Made by a program: the position numbers and the translations under genes. A stretch of 64,000 nt of DNA from Gymnothorax reevesii (lineage: Eukaryota > Chordata > Actinopteri > Anguilliformes > Muraenidae): NCBI GenBank assembly GCA_029721435.1, contig CM056573.1, positions 97,731,947 through 97,795,946 on the forward strand. The letters run 5' to 3'. Below, piece by piece: positions 1 through 12,300 of the stretch (position 1 is its first letter; each line of letters opens with the position of its first letter). The notes under the pieces were generated by a model that was not told where the DNA came from, made no database searches, and saw nothing but the letters and a program-made list of their open reading frames with translations.

Positions 1-2900
1 TATGGGTTTGATACAAAATGTGTAGTTTAATTGGTTATTTTTCAAACAATATATTCTGGCTGATTCAAATCGCTGTGCCTTGAATGGGAAAAAAATTGCT
101 ACAGTGAAAAGGGTGTGCTGAAGCGGCAATGGCTAAATACAGCAGTATCAAACAAAATTGATGAAAATTTTTCTTTGACCAGCAAAGAGGCGACAGATTA
201 AAATTTGAGGGCGACAGGTTTGAAAAATCAAAAGTAAGTAATGGCACAAAGAATTTAGTAATCGGCACAAGTAAGAAGTGACAAAAATAAAGAATTTAGT
301 GACTGACACGCTAAATTCTTGAAAGAGGGGAACATTTATTTTCCTTTGAAAGTTATAAACTTACAAATGTCTGTGCGTATGGAGGTAAATTCCAATCTTT
401 ATTCAAGAACATGGTATTTCTGTGCAAGGCCAGCGCTGGATGTATTCATTGGGGCCATTCCTTTATTTGTGCCGCTGGCAAGGTTTTGGCATACCGGCAA
501 GAGGTGGGGAAAATTGTTTAAATAAAGCATTGGTGGCACAGATATTTTGCCATGACGTAATTTGCCAGACTGGTCTGATTTGTATGTTTGTACCGTTTTT
601 GCTGACACCTCAGCCCGGCATAAGCAGCTCACGCTATTTAGTGAGCTGGATATAAATGGTGTGGAAAACTGCACTTACCTGGCAAGAATAAAGGAACGAG
701 CCCACTGAATGCAGGTTTGATTAAAGACAAGATGAGCAGCCCCCGCCAGCCAATCAGGAGGAAGTTGAGTCCGGCGCTTAGACCCTGCCCTCTCAAGCAG
801 CTCAAGATACCAATATGGAGGTAAAGAGTATCTGATTTTCTCTTTGTCAATTTTCCATTTTCCGATCTAATATTCCACAAATAGCAAATTAGAAAAATAA
901 CTCCAAAATATTAATTATACATTCCTATAATTCATAAATTTCATATACAAGAAAACCAAATAAAATGTTCCAATTTTTAATTCTTAATTTTTTGTGAGGA
1001 AAATTGAACTGATAAGCATTACTTGGACCTTATCAAAACCTTTGAACGGGTCCAATCAAATAGTAACAATGAAATAAACTATCCAGGCTATCAAAACATC
1101 CACTATAACAATGTATATTACTTTAATTCAATATTGTAGAACCACTGTTGAATGTCATGCAAGCTTGGCTGATATCCATTAGATTTTTTTTTTTGTTTTT
1201 TTTTCTCTGTATATTGTATTTACTGCTCCAAGTCTCTTCGTTAAGGAGAAGACCGATAGAAGACCAAGAGAAGACAGATGTCATCTATAGATGGTGGCTT
1301 GTTTGAGATTCCCCGAACTGCTTGTTAAGTTTAATGACGCACGTGTGGTATGCTTTGCATTAGTTGGTGTCAGGGCAAAACTGATGGTGTACATCGCATG
1401 CCTCCCTTGGGGTGTTTTGACCTACATTTTAAAAGATTCAATTGTTATGCCCTGGGAGAGTGAAACATGCCATCACAAATAGCACTACATAGACATATAG
1501 GTCAAAGGAATGATTGTGGAGTTCATACAAATGAGGAAAGAACACAAGCTATACTTATATTTTGGGGACTGGTCATTTTATTGGTGCCTTTCAGTCTGGA
1601 TATATGTAAATGCGGAGGGCAGCCATTAGTGCCACATCTTAGAGAGTCTGACCAAATAAGGATGAGGCTTCTGCCGGGCTGGTGAAAGGGGAAAGGCTTG
1701 TGGGATTTCGGAGGCTGCAAAAACATTAGAATCTCCACATAATGATGATTTGCTCTTTGTCTATTAATGTTGGGAGCTTTGCAATATATCAGCAGTCATT
1801 GGTGCTTATAATGCTTTTTTAATCGTAGCTTTGCAGTGTAGTTTAATTCTGGATTTATGCCGCTGTTTGCTTTTGTGGCCCAAACAAGGTCACTTCGTAT
1901 CCCTTTCTTTACAAACTTGGTACTTTGAATTGCCTGTCAGTTGCAGTTGATTAATCATTACAATAGCAATGTGTGAATCTCAGTATTTATTGAAAAAAAG
2001 AAAAAAACATTTTGGCAGCAAATATTTGATAGATGTCTCTGCCCCTTACCCTTTCAGGTTAGTTTGATTTGTAACACCTTTGACACAATTTACCTCTGAG
2101 AATATGAGCTTCACTCAAAGTTCGAAGGCATTCTAAATTGAAATTCCTGAAGTAGTCTTCCAAGCCCCCAAGCCAGTCGCACTCTTAAATTTTCATCTTG
2201 TGTATGAGAATGTCTTGCTATTATTCACAAGTGCTTCCCTGAACTTCATTTGAACCAGCATTGTCCACTATGCCAAAGAAATACAAATAAAGTGATGTGT
2301 TGGCATCTCATAAGTGGTTGGATTCTGTAGCAGTTATCCATTAACAAGTAATGAGTATGTGTAGAACAAAGTTGGTATGCTGCGCTGACCGTTCTTTTCC
2401 CATGAACCGTAACTGTTAAAATCTTTGAGGAATGTAAATAATTAGCTCTCTGAGTGGAAGTTTTAGGAAATCTATGAAAAAGCCCTCAGGAATGAAATTC
2501 TTCCTTCTCTCTGCCATATCATAGCAAAACCATCAGGTTTATGGGAATACTTGCTTAACGCTACCGTTGGGCAGTCTTAGAATCCTGCTTGATACATGCT
2601 CTCCTTTCACCAGCTCCTGTCATTGTAACAAGGCTAAAAAAAAAAAAAAACAGGCCAAGGAAGTACAGATACATGCCAGACCCTAGCACAATGTGGCAGA
2701 ACAATTGTTGATGAGCAAAGATTTATCTAGAAAAACATCATATTGCAGTCTGTACCTTCTTGTTGAATAAGGAGATTAATCCAAGATATGGTATGAAGTC
2801 AGATTGCCAGTTATGCAATCGAGATCAATGCTAGAGCCAGAACTCAATACAGCAAGAATCAGAGGTTAACTGACAATCAATTTGACCACTGCTTAACTGA
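1..2900. other. Intergenic DNA, no gene recognised
   Basis: The reading frames here are short and none shows a recognisable domain or codon pattern. The stretch is AT-rich, with homopolymer runs such as the T-rich tract near 1182-1204 and the A-run near 2636-2650. I see no terminal repeats that delimit an element. It may be intron or intergenic DNA; the sequence does not decide between them. Confidence 0.5.
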
Positions 2901-2921
2901 GAATGCTTGTATTTATCACAC

Positions 2922-2985
2922 AGGGTTTCCCGCAGAAAACTGGTTAGTCAAGGTGGTGACCAGGAGGGGTCTTACTCTTTATAAA
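2922..2985. mobile_element. Possible hAT-type left end
   Basis: The stretch starts CAGGGTTTCCCGCAGAA, which looks like a hAT-type terminus common in fish MITEs. I could not find a convincing inverted partner. The GC-rich segment at 3525-3680 is a candidate remainder but does not match as an inverted repeat. The rest of 2986-4280 holds nothing I can name. Confidence 0.3.
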
Positions 2986-4529
2986 TAACAAAGCAGTTAA
3001 AATGCAATAACAAAGTGAGAAAGTCAGCTGTCTTCTAACTTTATTACAAAGTTTTTAAAGGAGAACGGTATTATGGACGGAAACGCATTGCATTCACAGG
3101 ATAAAAAATATATACACCTTATCCCATAATTACGAGATCGTGAGAAAAGATTAATGCTACACTCACTGTAATTTTTTTTCTTTTTTGCTCCCTTGTCAAA
3201 AAATGCTACCTTATTGCAAAGTGATCGTAAAGTCTGTTTTCACCTTGAAATTGCAATATGAATCAGTTTACAGTAGTGACTTTATTTGTTAGCTTATTAT
3301 AACATAAGCAGATTTTATAACACGTTGGATAAGTTTGTTCGAAGACATATGCCCATATACGCCATTATCATCTAATTTCTGCATTTTAACGAAAACCCAG
3401 CATGTGCATGCAAATATCTGTACGCTTACAGGTCGAAATGCGCACTGAAAATAAATCTATTTTTATGATTTTTGAAGATTCCTAAGATATGAGCGAGGAA
3501 ACAGCCTGAGATTTTAGGTTTGCACAAGCCCAGACGGCCGCTATTCGGCCTCATCGCGACGCGGCCTTATTTTACTGTCTATGCATGCGTGGATGCAGCA
3601 GATTTTTTTTCCCGGGGGGACGTAGTCAAGGTGGGGGGCATTTGTTGTCAAAACAGCCGCCCTAAGCGCTGTGGGAATGTTTTTTCCTTCCGATGTTTTT
3701 TTTAATATTTTGAGGGTAGCGCAACAAGGGCATAAAATCGGTTACTCGCAAAGTCATTTTTGCAGAGCAAAATAAGTCTGCACAATATTCATGTTATGCT
3801 ACTATCAGTACCACATTTATGAAACCAAAGCTAATTATCACCACTAAATTATCTCTACTCAGCGTCTAGTAATTGGTATGCAGAGATAAGTAACTTAATT
3901 TGCAACTGGCTCATTAAGCCTTGATGATGCAGAGTTTCTCAACTTAAAGTCAAAAGAATTGAAAATATACAATTCTACATCGTGCAACAAGTGCCATCCA
4001 TATTCCCCATCTGCCTTGTCCAACACTTCACTCTATGACAGAGGATCATTCAAGTCAAATATTTAAGTCTAAGACCATGCTCTAATGGCGGCACAATTAC
4101 AACCGGTGGAACGTTCACTCAAAAAAAAAAAAAAGAGAGAGACATTAGATTTACTTAAAAATGTTATATCAAGTGGAAGTCACTTAACTCAATAGTATGC
4201 AGCCAGCTGTCATAATATTTTAAAGTTAAATCTAGCATTTCTTTGTTTTGTATGGCTGTTTTGTGCATCATTTTGTTCAAATTTCTGCAGAGCCGGCCCT
4301 ACTCAATGTGGCGCCCTAGGCGAGATTTTATATGGCGCCTCCCTCCATCTGCGCAGGGGCGGAGCCAGGAGTGGCCACGGCCACCATAAATTAAACTTCG
4401 GCCACCCCTCCGGCCCGCGATATTTTTTTCCGTACCGTTAACACGTCGCTATTCTGGAATTCTGGTCCCCCCACGTGACTTTCGGCCCTAAATGTGCGTC
4501 AATTTGTGTCATGATTACGCCGAAGTTTG

Positions 4530-4945
4530 CTTACAGTTTGGTCTTATTCGCTAGCGAGCTAGTTGGTTACCTAGCCAGCAATGATATAGGTAGCGTGCAA
4601 ATGTATTTAGCTACATAGCCAACTGGCTAGCGAGCTGAAAAGGCTGCAGTTCGCTTTCAATGACCGAAGTATTCTCAGAAATAATTTCGCCGACAAAATA
4701 AGACTACAGTTTGCGTACACAGCCATACTCGCTAGCCAGCTAGTTGGCTTCCTAGCAAGTGATATTGAACTGTGTGTCATAACTAGCACGCCAGTGTATT
4801 TAGCTACATGGCCAACTGGCTATCGAGCTAAAAAGGCCACAGTTCACTCACAATGGAATACTCGCGAGCAAGCTATTTGGCTAGCTAGCTAGCAAGATAA
4901 AGAGACTTCGCTATCTATAATGTTATAATTAGCATTCCAATGTAT
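4530..4945. repeat. Degenerate tandem repeat, about 2.5-3 units
   Basis: A unit of roughly 170-200 bp recurs. Each copy contains a GCTAGC-rich segment (CGCTAGC..GCTAGTTGG), then TGTATTTAGCTACAT.GCCAACTGGCTA, then AAAAGGC..CAGTTC. Copies start near 4545, 4725 and 4855 and have diverged. No coding content is apparent. Confidence 0.6.
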
Positions 4946-4956
4946 TTAACATCCTA

Positions 4957-5124
4957 AAGTCGCTTTCACACTGGACGGGAAACATATTTTTCGCACCACA
5001 GATGACAAAGTCAATGCAAAGACGCGAATACTCGTGAAAACACGCGTATTTGCGTCTTTGCATGGACTTTGAATGTAATCTGTGGTACGAAAAAACAGTT
5101 TCGAGTGCGGTGTGAAAGCACTTC
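4957..5124. repeat. Palindromic MITE, about 80-bp arms
   Basis: The left arm begins AAGTCGCTTTCACAC and the right arm ends GTGTGAAAGCACTT. The arms stay inverted through CGCACCACAGAT/ATCTGTGGTACG and GCAAAGACGCGAATAC/GTATTTGCGTCTTTGC, with a short centre near 5040. A diverged half copy is at 21143-21210, so this is a dispersed family. Confidence 0.75.
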
Positions 5125-5201
5125 AATTTTCCTAATTTCAGGAGGACATTCACAGTAATTACCTTGCCCCTCCCCTAGGGGGCCAGGTTAAGCAATGATC
5201 A

Positions 5202-5227
5202 TGTCTGTGTGTGTGTGTGTGTGTGTT
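5202..5227. repeat. TG dinucleotide microsatellite
   Basis: An uninterrupted (TG)n run, followed by an imperfect CTGT-type stretch to about 5250. Confidence 0.9.
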
Positions 5228-6335
5228 TCTGTCAGTCTGTCTGTCAGCCTGTGCCTGGGGCCAGGTCTGCTATCTCTGATTGCCTTGTTATCTCTGGGAA
5301 TCATTAATATCTCTTCAACGATGAAAAGCTGTAGTGCCTAGTTTTCTTCATATTGGATATTAAGAACAATGTGGACTATGGAAGTGTTATTTTAGGGGAC
5401 TTTTTTCTTGGTCTTTGAAGTTGTGATGCATCAACGGTACAGAAGAAAAGAAAATTGCTGCCTGCGAAAAGGCTGAAAATGCATTTTATTATTCTTTCCT
5501 CAAATTTTGGTCTAAATTTTGGTTTTTACTGCCGATGTTCAACTCTTCTTTTTCTTTTTGACAACTTTCAGAAATGTTATTTTGTGGATCGATCTGTTAA
5601 GTAGTTATTTTCAGTCTCATGCTTGCAGGATTTTTAAACAGTGCTTTTATACGCCCCAAGAAACAATACTGTCCTCCAATACCATACATTACTCCACAAT
5701 CCTAATCAGATTTCATGTGAAATCATGAGCAGGTGAGATATAAAATGGTATTCACAATATACAATGCTGTAAAAAAAAAAAAAAAAGAATTTAACTTGGC
5801 GTAAATAACTTGATGCAGTACAACTGATGCTTCATTTCATTACTGTATCTTTACTTTACCTCTTTCTCCCATTTTTTCTCCTTTTTTTTTCTTCCCTGTG
5901 CTCCTTACAGTTTAGGTTGTTTTGACATGTTTTCAAAGTTCTGAGGTCACATCAATAAATTTTCCCCTCCCCCCGCAGAGAGCGAGCAGGGACCGATCAG
6001 CCAGAGGAGGGGGGACTTATTTGGTATTATCATTTGTAGTTATAATAATTGGGCATTGCTTGACATTTGAATCTATGTTAGCTTTTCCACTTAAAGCTGC
6101 AGTTCGTAACTTTGAGGAGAGAGAGGACTTCGCACAAAAATTTGAAAAAAAGCAACTTTCAGACCCCTCCCCCTCCCTCTCCACTGCACTCCTCAGACCC
6201 TCCCCTAGAAAGCTATCGTGCACGCGAACTGTTATCCATGCAACTGCGGAGAGATTTTGCACGTTCACATTATGAAGCGGCCAAGTTGCCGAGGCGAGAC
6301 GTTACTGTTGCGACAGTCAACACTGCTGGCCAACA

Positions 6336-7110
6336 AACCGGCGCGTTGTTAGACCTGAAAATTCCGGGGCTAATATCGCTCCTTTTATTGAAAACAAGGG
6401 TTTGCCACCAACATGGCAATATCCCCCGCCGCCTCAATTTTTTGTGTCTGTACAGACGAAGCCCAATGCTATATTCCCCGCTTCACGCTAATCGCGCGGC
6501 GAGGGATGATAATTAGTCCTGGCAGATTCTAGATGGTTTTTCTTCATTCACACGTTTTCCAATTCAAGAATAATCAAGTGGCAGTTGAAGACACGGCTTC
6601 TCTCCCCCATGCGATCTAAAAGCGACAAAATATTGGGCTATATTCAGTACCGAAAAATTATTAGATTATAATTAGGTCTATGCACCATCACTCGGCGATG
6701 GCATTTCATAACTCTTCACCGAATGAAGGTATTTTCAGCGACAAGTACATACACCTGTTTTTGCAGCACGGTCGCTCAATTCGTAGTTAAAAAAAAAATA
6801 AAACATAGACAGCTGTCCGATTGGAAAATTTAAACGGACGAAACCACTTACTAGTCTGAAATGCCGTCGCCCAGTGCAGGTGCATAGACATAATTATTAT
6901 TAAATTATTTTTCTGTCCCGAATGCAGCGCATTATTTTTTCGCTTTTAGATTGCATGGGGGAGAGAAGTCGTCTCTTCGATTGCCACTTGATTATTCGTG
7001 AATTGAAAAACTTGTTAATTACGGAAACCCATCTAGAATTAGCCAGGATTAATTATTTTCAAAAAAAGGAGGAATATTATCCCCGGAGTTTTCAGGTCCA
7101 ACGACACGCC
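6336..7110. repeat. Long inverted repeat with unequal arms
   Basis: The right arm (6857-7110) is the reverse complement of the left arm (6336-6708). Landmarks are CCCCATGCGATCTAAAAGCG (about 6607) against CGCTTTTAGATTGCATGGGG (about 6941), and the ends ACCTGAAAATTCCGGGG against CCCCGGAGTTTTCAGGT. The left arm is about 115 bp longer because it alone carries the hairpin element at 6395-6509. Confidence 0.75.
6395..6509 (-). mobile_element. Minimal hairpin-capped Helitron-like element (copy d)
   Basis: On the minus strand it starts TCATCCCTCGCCGCGCG, folds into a GC-rich hairpin with AAGCGGGGAATATAG, crosses a short spacer, repeats the terminal motif as GGCGGCGGGGGATAT, forms a second hairpin TTGCCA..TGGCAA and ends ACCCTTG before T. 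The matching inverted arm at 6857-7110 lacks it. The occupied site is GAAAA-element-TAATTA and the empty site is GAAAATAATTA, so no target duplication is seen. It is closely related to 57445-57552. Absence of duplication, insertion between A and T (or T and T) and a 3' hairpin before a CTTG end fit the Helitron/Helentron group. Confidence 0.65.
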
Positions 7111-8450
7111 TGCCAACAAAGGAGCAGAAATAAATCATGTCGACATAAACAGTAATCTACAGCAGTATGTATTCATTAAAAACCCAGCACACACTTATTT
7201 CAGGAAATTACCCGTTTTTTGAGTACAGAAACTGTCGTGAATCCAGCTGAATGGCCAGTAAATCATGTATGTCAGCATTTAGCTGTGAGAGCACAGAAAC
7301 GTTACACATATTGGCCTGCCTGCCAGGTCACTTCATAAAGAGATTTTCTGCTGCTTTCAAATAAAACAACGCCAGTAACGTTAGCCCTAGCATCTGAAAC
7401 GGGCTAATGTTAGTTCGACTGCAACATCACATGCACTGCGGGGTACTATAACAATTACAAGACTCTGGCTATTCGAACAGCGACTGTGCTTGTAAGCGAT
7501 GTTCACTCGCTTATTTGCAGAGCGAAAATGAATTGATGCTGGTTAGGGCTGGGGTTAGTTTGGTGATCATGTCAGCGACGCCAACTCGCTTATTTGCAAA
7601 GCAAAACTGAACCAACAAATAAAGCAGGGGTTTACCTGTCAAGGAGAAAAGTTGCAAACTCCGCGTCAGTTTTTAATCCTTCCAGATCACGGAGTTCCTT
7701 CCACTTCTAAAAATCCACTCCGATGTTCACTCTGGTTTTATCCTGGGTTTTGTTAAATTCTTTCTTTTGCACTTTTTTTTCTTCTGGCTTCCTTTTTTAC
7801 TAGTCTTCGTCATGTGTGCCGTTTCTGGTAACTGAGGTATCTGTATTTTTTTTCCTTGCTGATAGCTCTAAGCTCCTGAACCCGCTCTCGGAGATTTGAA
7901 CTTGAATGAGCACTGGCATGAACTGAGGAGAAAGGGGGAGGGGGCTGTCTGCAGCGCGTGCATGTGCACTGTTTGACGGCTGTCAGACACCATCCTGGCT
8001 CTAATTGGTTCTTTCTAGTCGGTCCGAACGATTATTTTAAATTGCAGTAGGAGCATTAGGTGGGTTTAAATGAGCCATTTTTAAATTACAGAGTACTAGT
8101 TTTATGTAATACTGTCTGTGCACAGTGACAGTTTTGCCAAAAATGACAAAAAGTTACTTTTCTAAAACTTACCAACTGCAGCTTTAAGAGTTAATTGTGA
8201 TAACTAGTTTTAATATAATTATATTGAAGGTGAATTTTTTCCCGATTTTGTGGCGCCCTCTGGAGGCGACGGTGCCCTTAGCATTTGCCTATATTGCCTA
8301 ATGGGCCGTCTGGCTCTGCATTTCTTTGTAATTCAGCATATTTGGTCATTCTGGAAACTGTCGGATCTCAGTTGTTCAAAGTAGTTGCTAAAAATATTAT
8401 CCAGGGTCAGTGAAGAGGTGCAGAAAGAGATATTTATGGAGGTTGAACTA

Positions 8451-9007
8451 CCCTGTTTTCTAAAAAGTTGGGACACTCTGTAAAATGTGAATAAAAACAG
8501 AAAGTTATGATTTACAAATTGTTCTAGCTCTATATATAATTTAAAATAGTACCAAGATGATGCAAGATGTTGAAACTGAAAATTATACTTGCTGAAGATC
8601 TGAAGATCATGGTCATTCAGTGTTGGTTTTGGCCTTGTTCCTTGCCCAAAGATATTTCTATGGATTCTATGAATCATATAATATTATGTATCGTAGATGA
8701 TGAAATCCCCAAATTCAGATTCAAAATGAGCAGTTTTATTAACCCCTTACCACTCCGACGGCCTGTATAACGGCCCATCAGGGAAGTTAAAAACAAGGAA
8801 AGATTTCATTTTACCTTGAGTACGTCCTTTACAGGCATTTTAAGAGAATGTTACTGGAGTGATAAGGAGTTGTCATTTCTCATTTTCAACATTTGACATG
8901 TTGTCCTTGTACTATTTTTCAACTACATAAGTTTTAGTGATTTGCAAAACATTGCATTCTGTTTTTATTCACATTTTACACACCATCCCAAATTTTTGGG
9001 AAATTGG
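8451..9007. mobile_element. Internally deleted Tc1-like element
   Basis: The ends are inverted copies: AGTTGGGACACTCTGTAAAA with AATAAAAACAGAAA on the left, and TTCTGTTTTTATTCACATTT with CACCATCCCAAATTTTTGGG on the right. A stretch at 8590-8715 still resembles the start of the minus-strand transposase seen at 42300-42420 (it shares GTAGATGATGAAATCCC). The rest of the transposase is gone. It contains a small inverted-repeat insertion at 8739-8873. Confidence 0.75.
8739..8873. repeat. Small TTAACCCCTTA-type inverted repeat
   Basis: TTAACCCCTTACCACTCC on the left is the imperfect inverse of GGAGTGATAAGGAGTT on the right. It is about 135 bp long and sits inside the Tc1-like derivative. It is probably a short TTAA-targeting MITE. 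Confidence 0.5.
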
Positions 9008-11248
9008 GCATCACACCTTTGAGCTTAGAGCATAACACGGACTGTGCTAGCACAGCTATAGCAGCAGAGTCAGGCTAATAATGGCTAGGTAATTAAATAT
9101 TTTATACTTGTCTGGGGCTATGTTATGTTTTGACACCATTCAAATATTATCCTATTCAGAACTAGATGTTCTTTGAGTCTTTGGCCTTTTGACTGAGCGT
9201 GAAGTCAATTACATTGATTTAATTGGATGTGTCCAAATGATGATTTTGATTGCCTCCCCATTTGGCAGTATTTTAATGTAAGAGCTTGTCCATGATTTAG
9301 ATTTAGATTTACACTTGTGTGTACTAAATTTTGTGCTGATCATATTTACGGTTCATGAGAAAATTATTTTTTGTTTTTTAGATAGCGGAAGATAATTCTT
9401 TGATGTATCGACACCATTCAAGTCTGGACTTGTTTAGAGTGATTTGTACTTCGATTCAAGACATGCTTGAAGCTTGAGGAACATGTCTGGAATTAATTAC
9501 AGTGATTTGATTGGACATGCACAAATGACTGAATTTGACTGCCTCATTGTTCATCCATCTTTTGATGTAGGCACTTTTTCATTGCAACTTGATATGGGAC
9601 TGGTATGACCAAAGGCTATATTTTAGTTCAGCAGTTTAAGTTGCAATTTTCAAAATGCCCCCGAGTCAAAGTCTAAGGTGGCACATTTTAATGGTCCGAT
9701 TAAACTTTTTGTTGATCTTGAGAAGGGCCTTCTACCAGTTTTTGTTTCGTGTCTGTCCACCAAACAGTTCCAACATTGTGACCAATCAAATCTCAAAAAT
9801 TTTTACCTGGCTGTTGAGCGACCAAATTTGCTCAAGTGGTGCTATTTTATCAGAGATTGCATTGTTCACCGTTCTTAACAAGCCTACCAAATATCATGAG
9901 TTTTTGCCGTACTTTCTTGGAGCTATGAGCCTGTAGGTGGGAGAACAACAAAAACAATTGGGTTCCTTAAGCTTCGCTGCTTGGGCCCCGTATAAAGGCC
10001 TAAGTCCCCTGGTGGTATCATTTGCACACACCCTGCAGTCCAGTCATTTCAGTCAACGGAAAAGGAGCCTATTGTCCTGCACACAGGTCCGCAAGAACTG
10101 GCCTGCATACAGTATATGAGGGATGTACTTTCTACGGTCCTGTCTGTGGCATGACAAGCATTTGCTGCAAAGGCAGCATATGTAGCTTTTCTGATGTTGA
10201 AAATCTGCAATGTCAAGTATTCGGAAAAGGATGGGGGGGGTGATATATGGGCCTTTTTGTTCTGCCAGCTTCATATTCTCATAAGTTTTCCAAATAAAAA
10301 AGATAGAGCGGATGCTTTAACACCTTTTTTCTTTTCAAGTATCCATCTAGGAATGTGATGTTAGGGGCGGCGGCACAGATGTGCTTGATGAAAGTGAGAG
10401 ATTTTGCAAGCACATGGTCTGGAAGGGGTTCCCTTTGATTAAAATCAGCCCAGGCTGGGCTTTGTTTGGGAGCCTCACAGGTGTCTGTTGCCATTGGGCG
10501 AGACTCAAACAGCCAAATCTGATACTATCCACTCAGATCTCTATTTTGCTAGTAGACAGACAGAAGTAATTGAAAGACTGTTTCTACTGGTTCCTTAATG
10601 TCTGTGTACTTCCGTAGTGTCTGGTTTGACTGCGATATTGTTCTTGGGCTCATGAGTTAGTGACAGTTGAACTTCCCGAGTCAAATACAATGTCAGCACA
10701 TGCTGTCAACTGTCAAAGCACTCACTTAAATCCTGCAAAATATTTCCTTTTTTGATACAAATCAGAAGTGAATGACTGGCTTTTATTGATTTTATGGCTG
10801 TTATCACAATGTTGGAGCTGGGCATTTACTTTCTTATGTTGAACTCTGGTTCAAAATTGTGATGTTTTACATTCTGCTATCCTCAACTGACTGTCCTAGC
10901 TGATCTAATGTGTTGGAAAAACCACATTTAGTAAAAGTAATATGGATTTTTAATAATCAGAGTATTGGTCTTAAAGTTGCATGGTATGTTAAAAAAATAT
11001 TAAATACCATGTGTACCTAAAATGCATTTATTTTAAATGATTGGGATTAACAATGTGTAAAGAGTGCAGTTTGTAGATTTGTTGGAGATAATTTATAGAA
11101 TAGGTGTGAGTGGAGGACACAAACAACAAGCTAAATAAACAGAAATTTCTTAATTAATTACTTAAAATGTCCTCTGCATGTCTCCTACTCTTAAAAAGAG
11201 AGAACCATTTTGTTTTCTAAAAACCCAGCTAGGTTTCTGCCCAGTTTT
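9008..11248. other. No gene or element recognised
   Basis: Only short unsupported reading frames are present, the longest 93 codons, without domain signal, splice context or repeat pairing. Minor features are a G-run near 10230 and A/T homopolymers. Confidence 0.5.
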
Positions 11249-11364
11249 TAGCTCCGCTGTGACGATAGTCAGCAGTCACGGGAACTTTTCTAATGCCGAG
11301 TCGTTGGGCGTCCGTCTATCTGTCTGTCTGTCTGTCCGGCGTCAACTTTTCACTTGGTTCTTTC
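11249..11364 (+). mobile_element. Truncated hairpin-capped element, 5' end only (copy f)
   Basis: It starts TAGCTCCGCTGTGAC, followed by an imperfect inverted copy (GTCAGCAG). Then comes the GTC-rich microsatellite-like tract GGGCGTCCGTC with repeated CTGT, and CGGCGTCAACTTTTCAC. This order, terminal motif then hairpin then GTC-rich tract, matches the element at 27536. The remainder is missing and the sequence runs straight into another repeat. Confidence 0.45.
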
Positions 11365-12283
11365 GTTTTCCATAACCTAAGCACCAGCTCCTGGCTCGAA
11401 ACCGGTGTTAGAGTAAGCACCAACTCCTTGCTGGTCCAGAGCAAGCACCAATTATGTAGGGCGGAGTTTTCCAACATCACCAGTGCGGTCGCGGAGCGTT
11501 GTGTTCGCAGTAAACATTAGGATGTGTAAGCACGTGCCTTATATCCGCATGATGCGTTTATATTTCATTTTACTTTCTGCGCAGCTTACGTCTTTAATAA
11601 GCATTACGAATATGAGTTAGCTGGCCAGATAGGGCATTCGCAAATTAATGTTATTGCCATTAGCGAGCTTGAATGTCATTTCAAAATGAAACTACATTTG
11701 ATCGTCCAAATTTACGAAGCTGGAATGAAATATGACAGTTGCTCGTTTATTTATTACCTGCCTGCTTCCTTGGGAAAAGTAAAGATGGATAGTATGTTCC
11801 TGTCATTACACCCTATTTCTGCACACGGTTTCGGTATTTTTAACATGCATGGAAAACAATGCAAGATACGGTATGTGCCTTATTTTGCTGCTTTTTAAAT
11901 ATCTGATCTGAATCCAGTACAAGATCTTAGCAATCTAATCGGCTATATTCCTTTTCCCCTCTAAAAACGATAAAACCTCAATGACAGTAATAGTATTACA
12001 GAGCATAGAAACACAAGCATTATTTCAGTTTAACATTTTTATTCATGGTCCATATTGTATTTCTGTATTGCCAGATGTTACATAAGCGCTGCTGAGAGAG
12101 ATGCAGATCTCGTTCATTTTCTCCTGATCTGCTGGTCTTAAATTACAGTGTCGTAATCGCGTGGCTCTGATTTGGCTCCTCGGCCATGGAAAACCAAACA
12201 GGTTCTTAGGAAGTGCGTGAGTTGAACCAACTAAGCACTGGCACTAGCACCAGCACAGCACCAGGTTCTTGTTGGTGGAAAAG
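11365..12283. mobile_element. hAT-type MITE, about 0.9 kb
   Basis: The left end GTTTTCCATAACCTAAGCACCAG and the right end (inverse TTTTCCACCAACAAGAACC) form imperfect inverted repeats, with AGCACCA..GCACCA repeats just inside. The interior has no recognisable transposase. The right end abuts the Tc1-like relic at 12301. Confidence 0.5.
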
Positions 12284-12300
12284 GAGTATCAGAAGTAAAG

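Larger units (their letters stand above)
6091..8187. mobile_element. TTAA-flanked DNA transposon, non-autonomous
   Basis: Both ends carry TTAA followed by an inverted repeat: TTAAAGCTGCAGTTCGTAA at 6091 and its inverse, about TTACCAACTGCAGCTTTAA, ending at 8187. TTAA target duplications are typical of piggyBac and Kolobok transposons. No transposase is recognisable, so this is probably a non-autonomous or decayed copy. It lies inside the hAT-like composite and contains a long inverted repeat (6336-6708 against 6857-7110). The segment 7111-8100 shows nothing codable. Confidence 0.6.
4287..8319. mobile_element. hAT-like composite element, about 4 kb
   Basis: The left end reads GCAGAGCCGGCCC and the right end is its imperfect inverse, GGGCCGTCTGGCTCTGC. 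A second inverted match covers the GGCGCC-containing subterminal stretch (4310-4320 and 8252-8262). ATTTCT lies directly outside both ends (4281-4286 and 8320-8325), so the target duplication is 6 bp, or a decayed 8 bp as expected for hAT. No transposase was recognised. The interior is filled by other repeats: a second hAT-like end near 4357, a tandem array, a palindromic MITE and a TTAA-flanked element. Confidence 0.5.

Noticed and set aside
5922..6516. Overlapping plus-strand frames of 117 and 134 codons
   Set aside because: They cross the boundary of the TTAA-flanked element and run through the hairpin element. The openness comes from the C/G-rich insert, not from a gene.
9655..9936. A 93-codon frame with a hydrophobic start
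   Set aside because: No homologous pattern, no splice signals, and it overlaps another frame in a different register.
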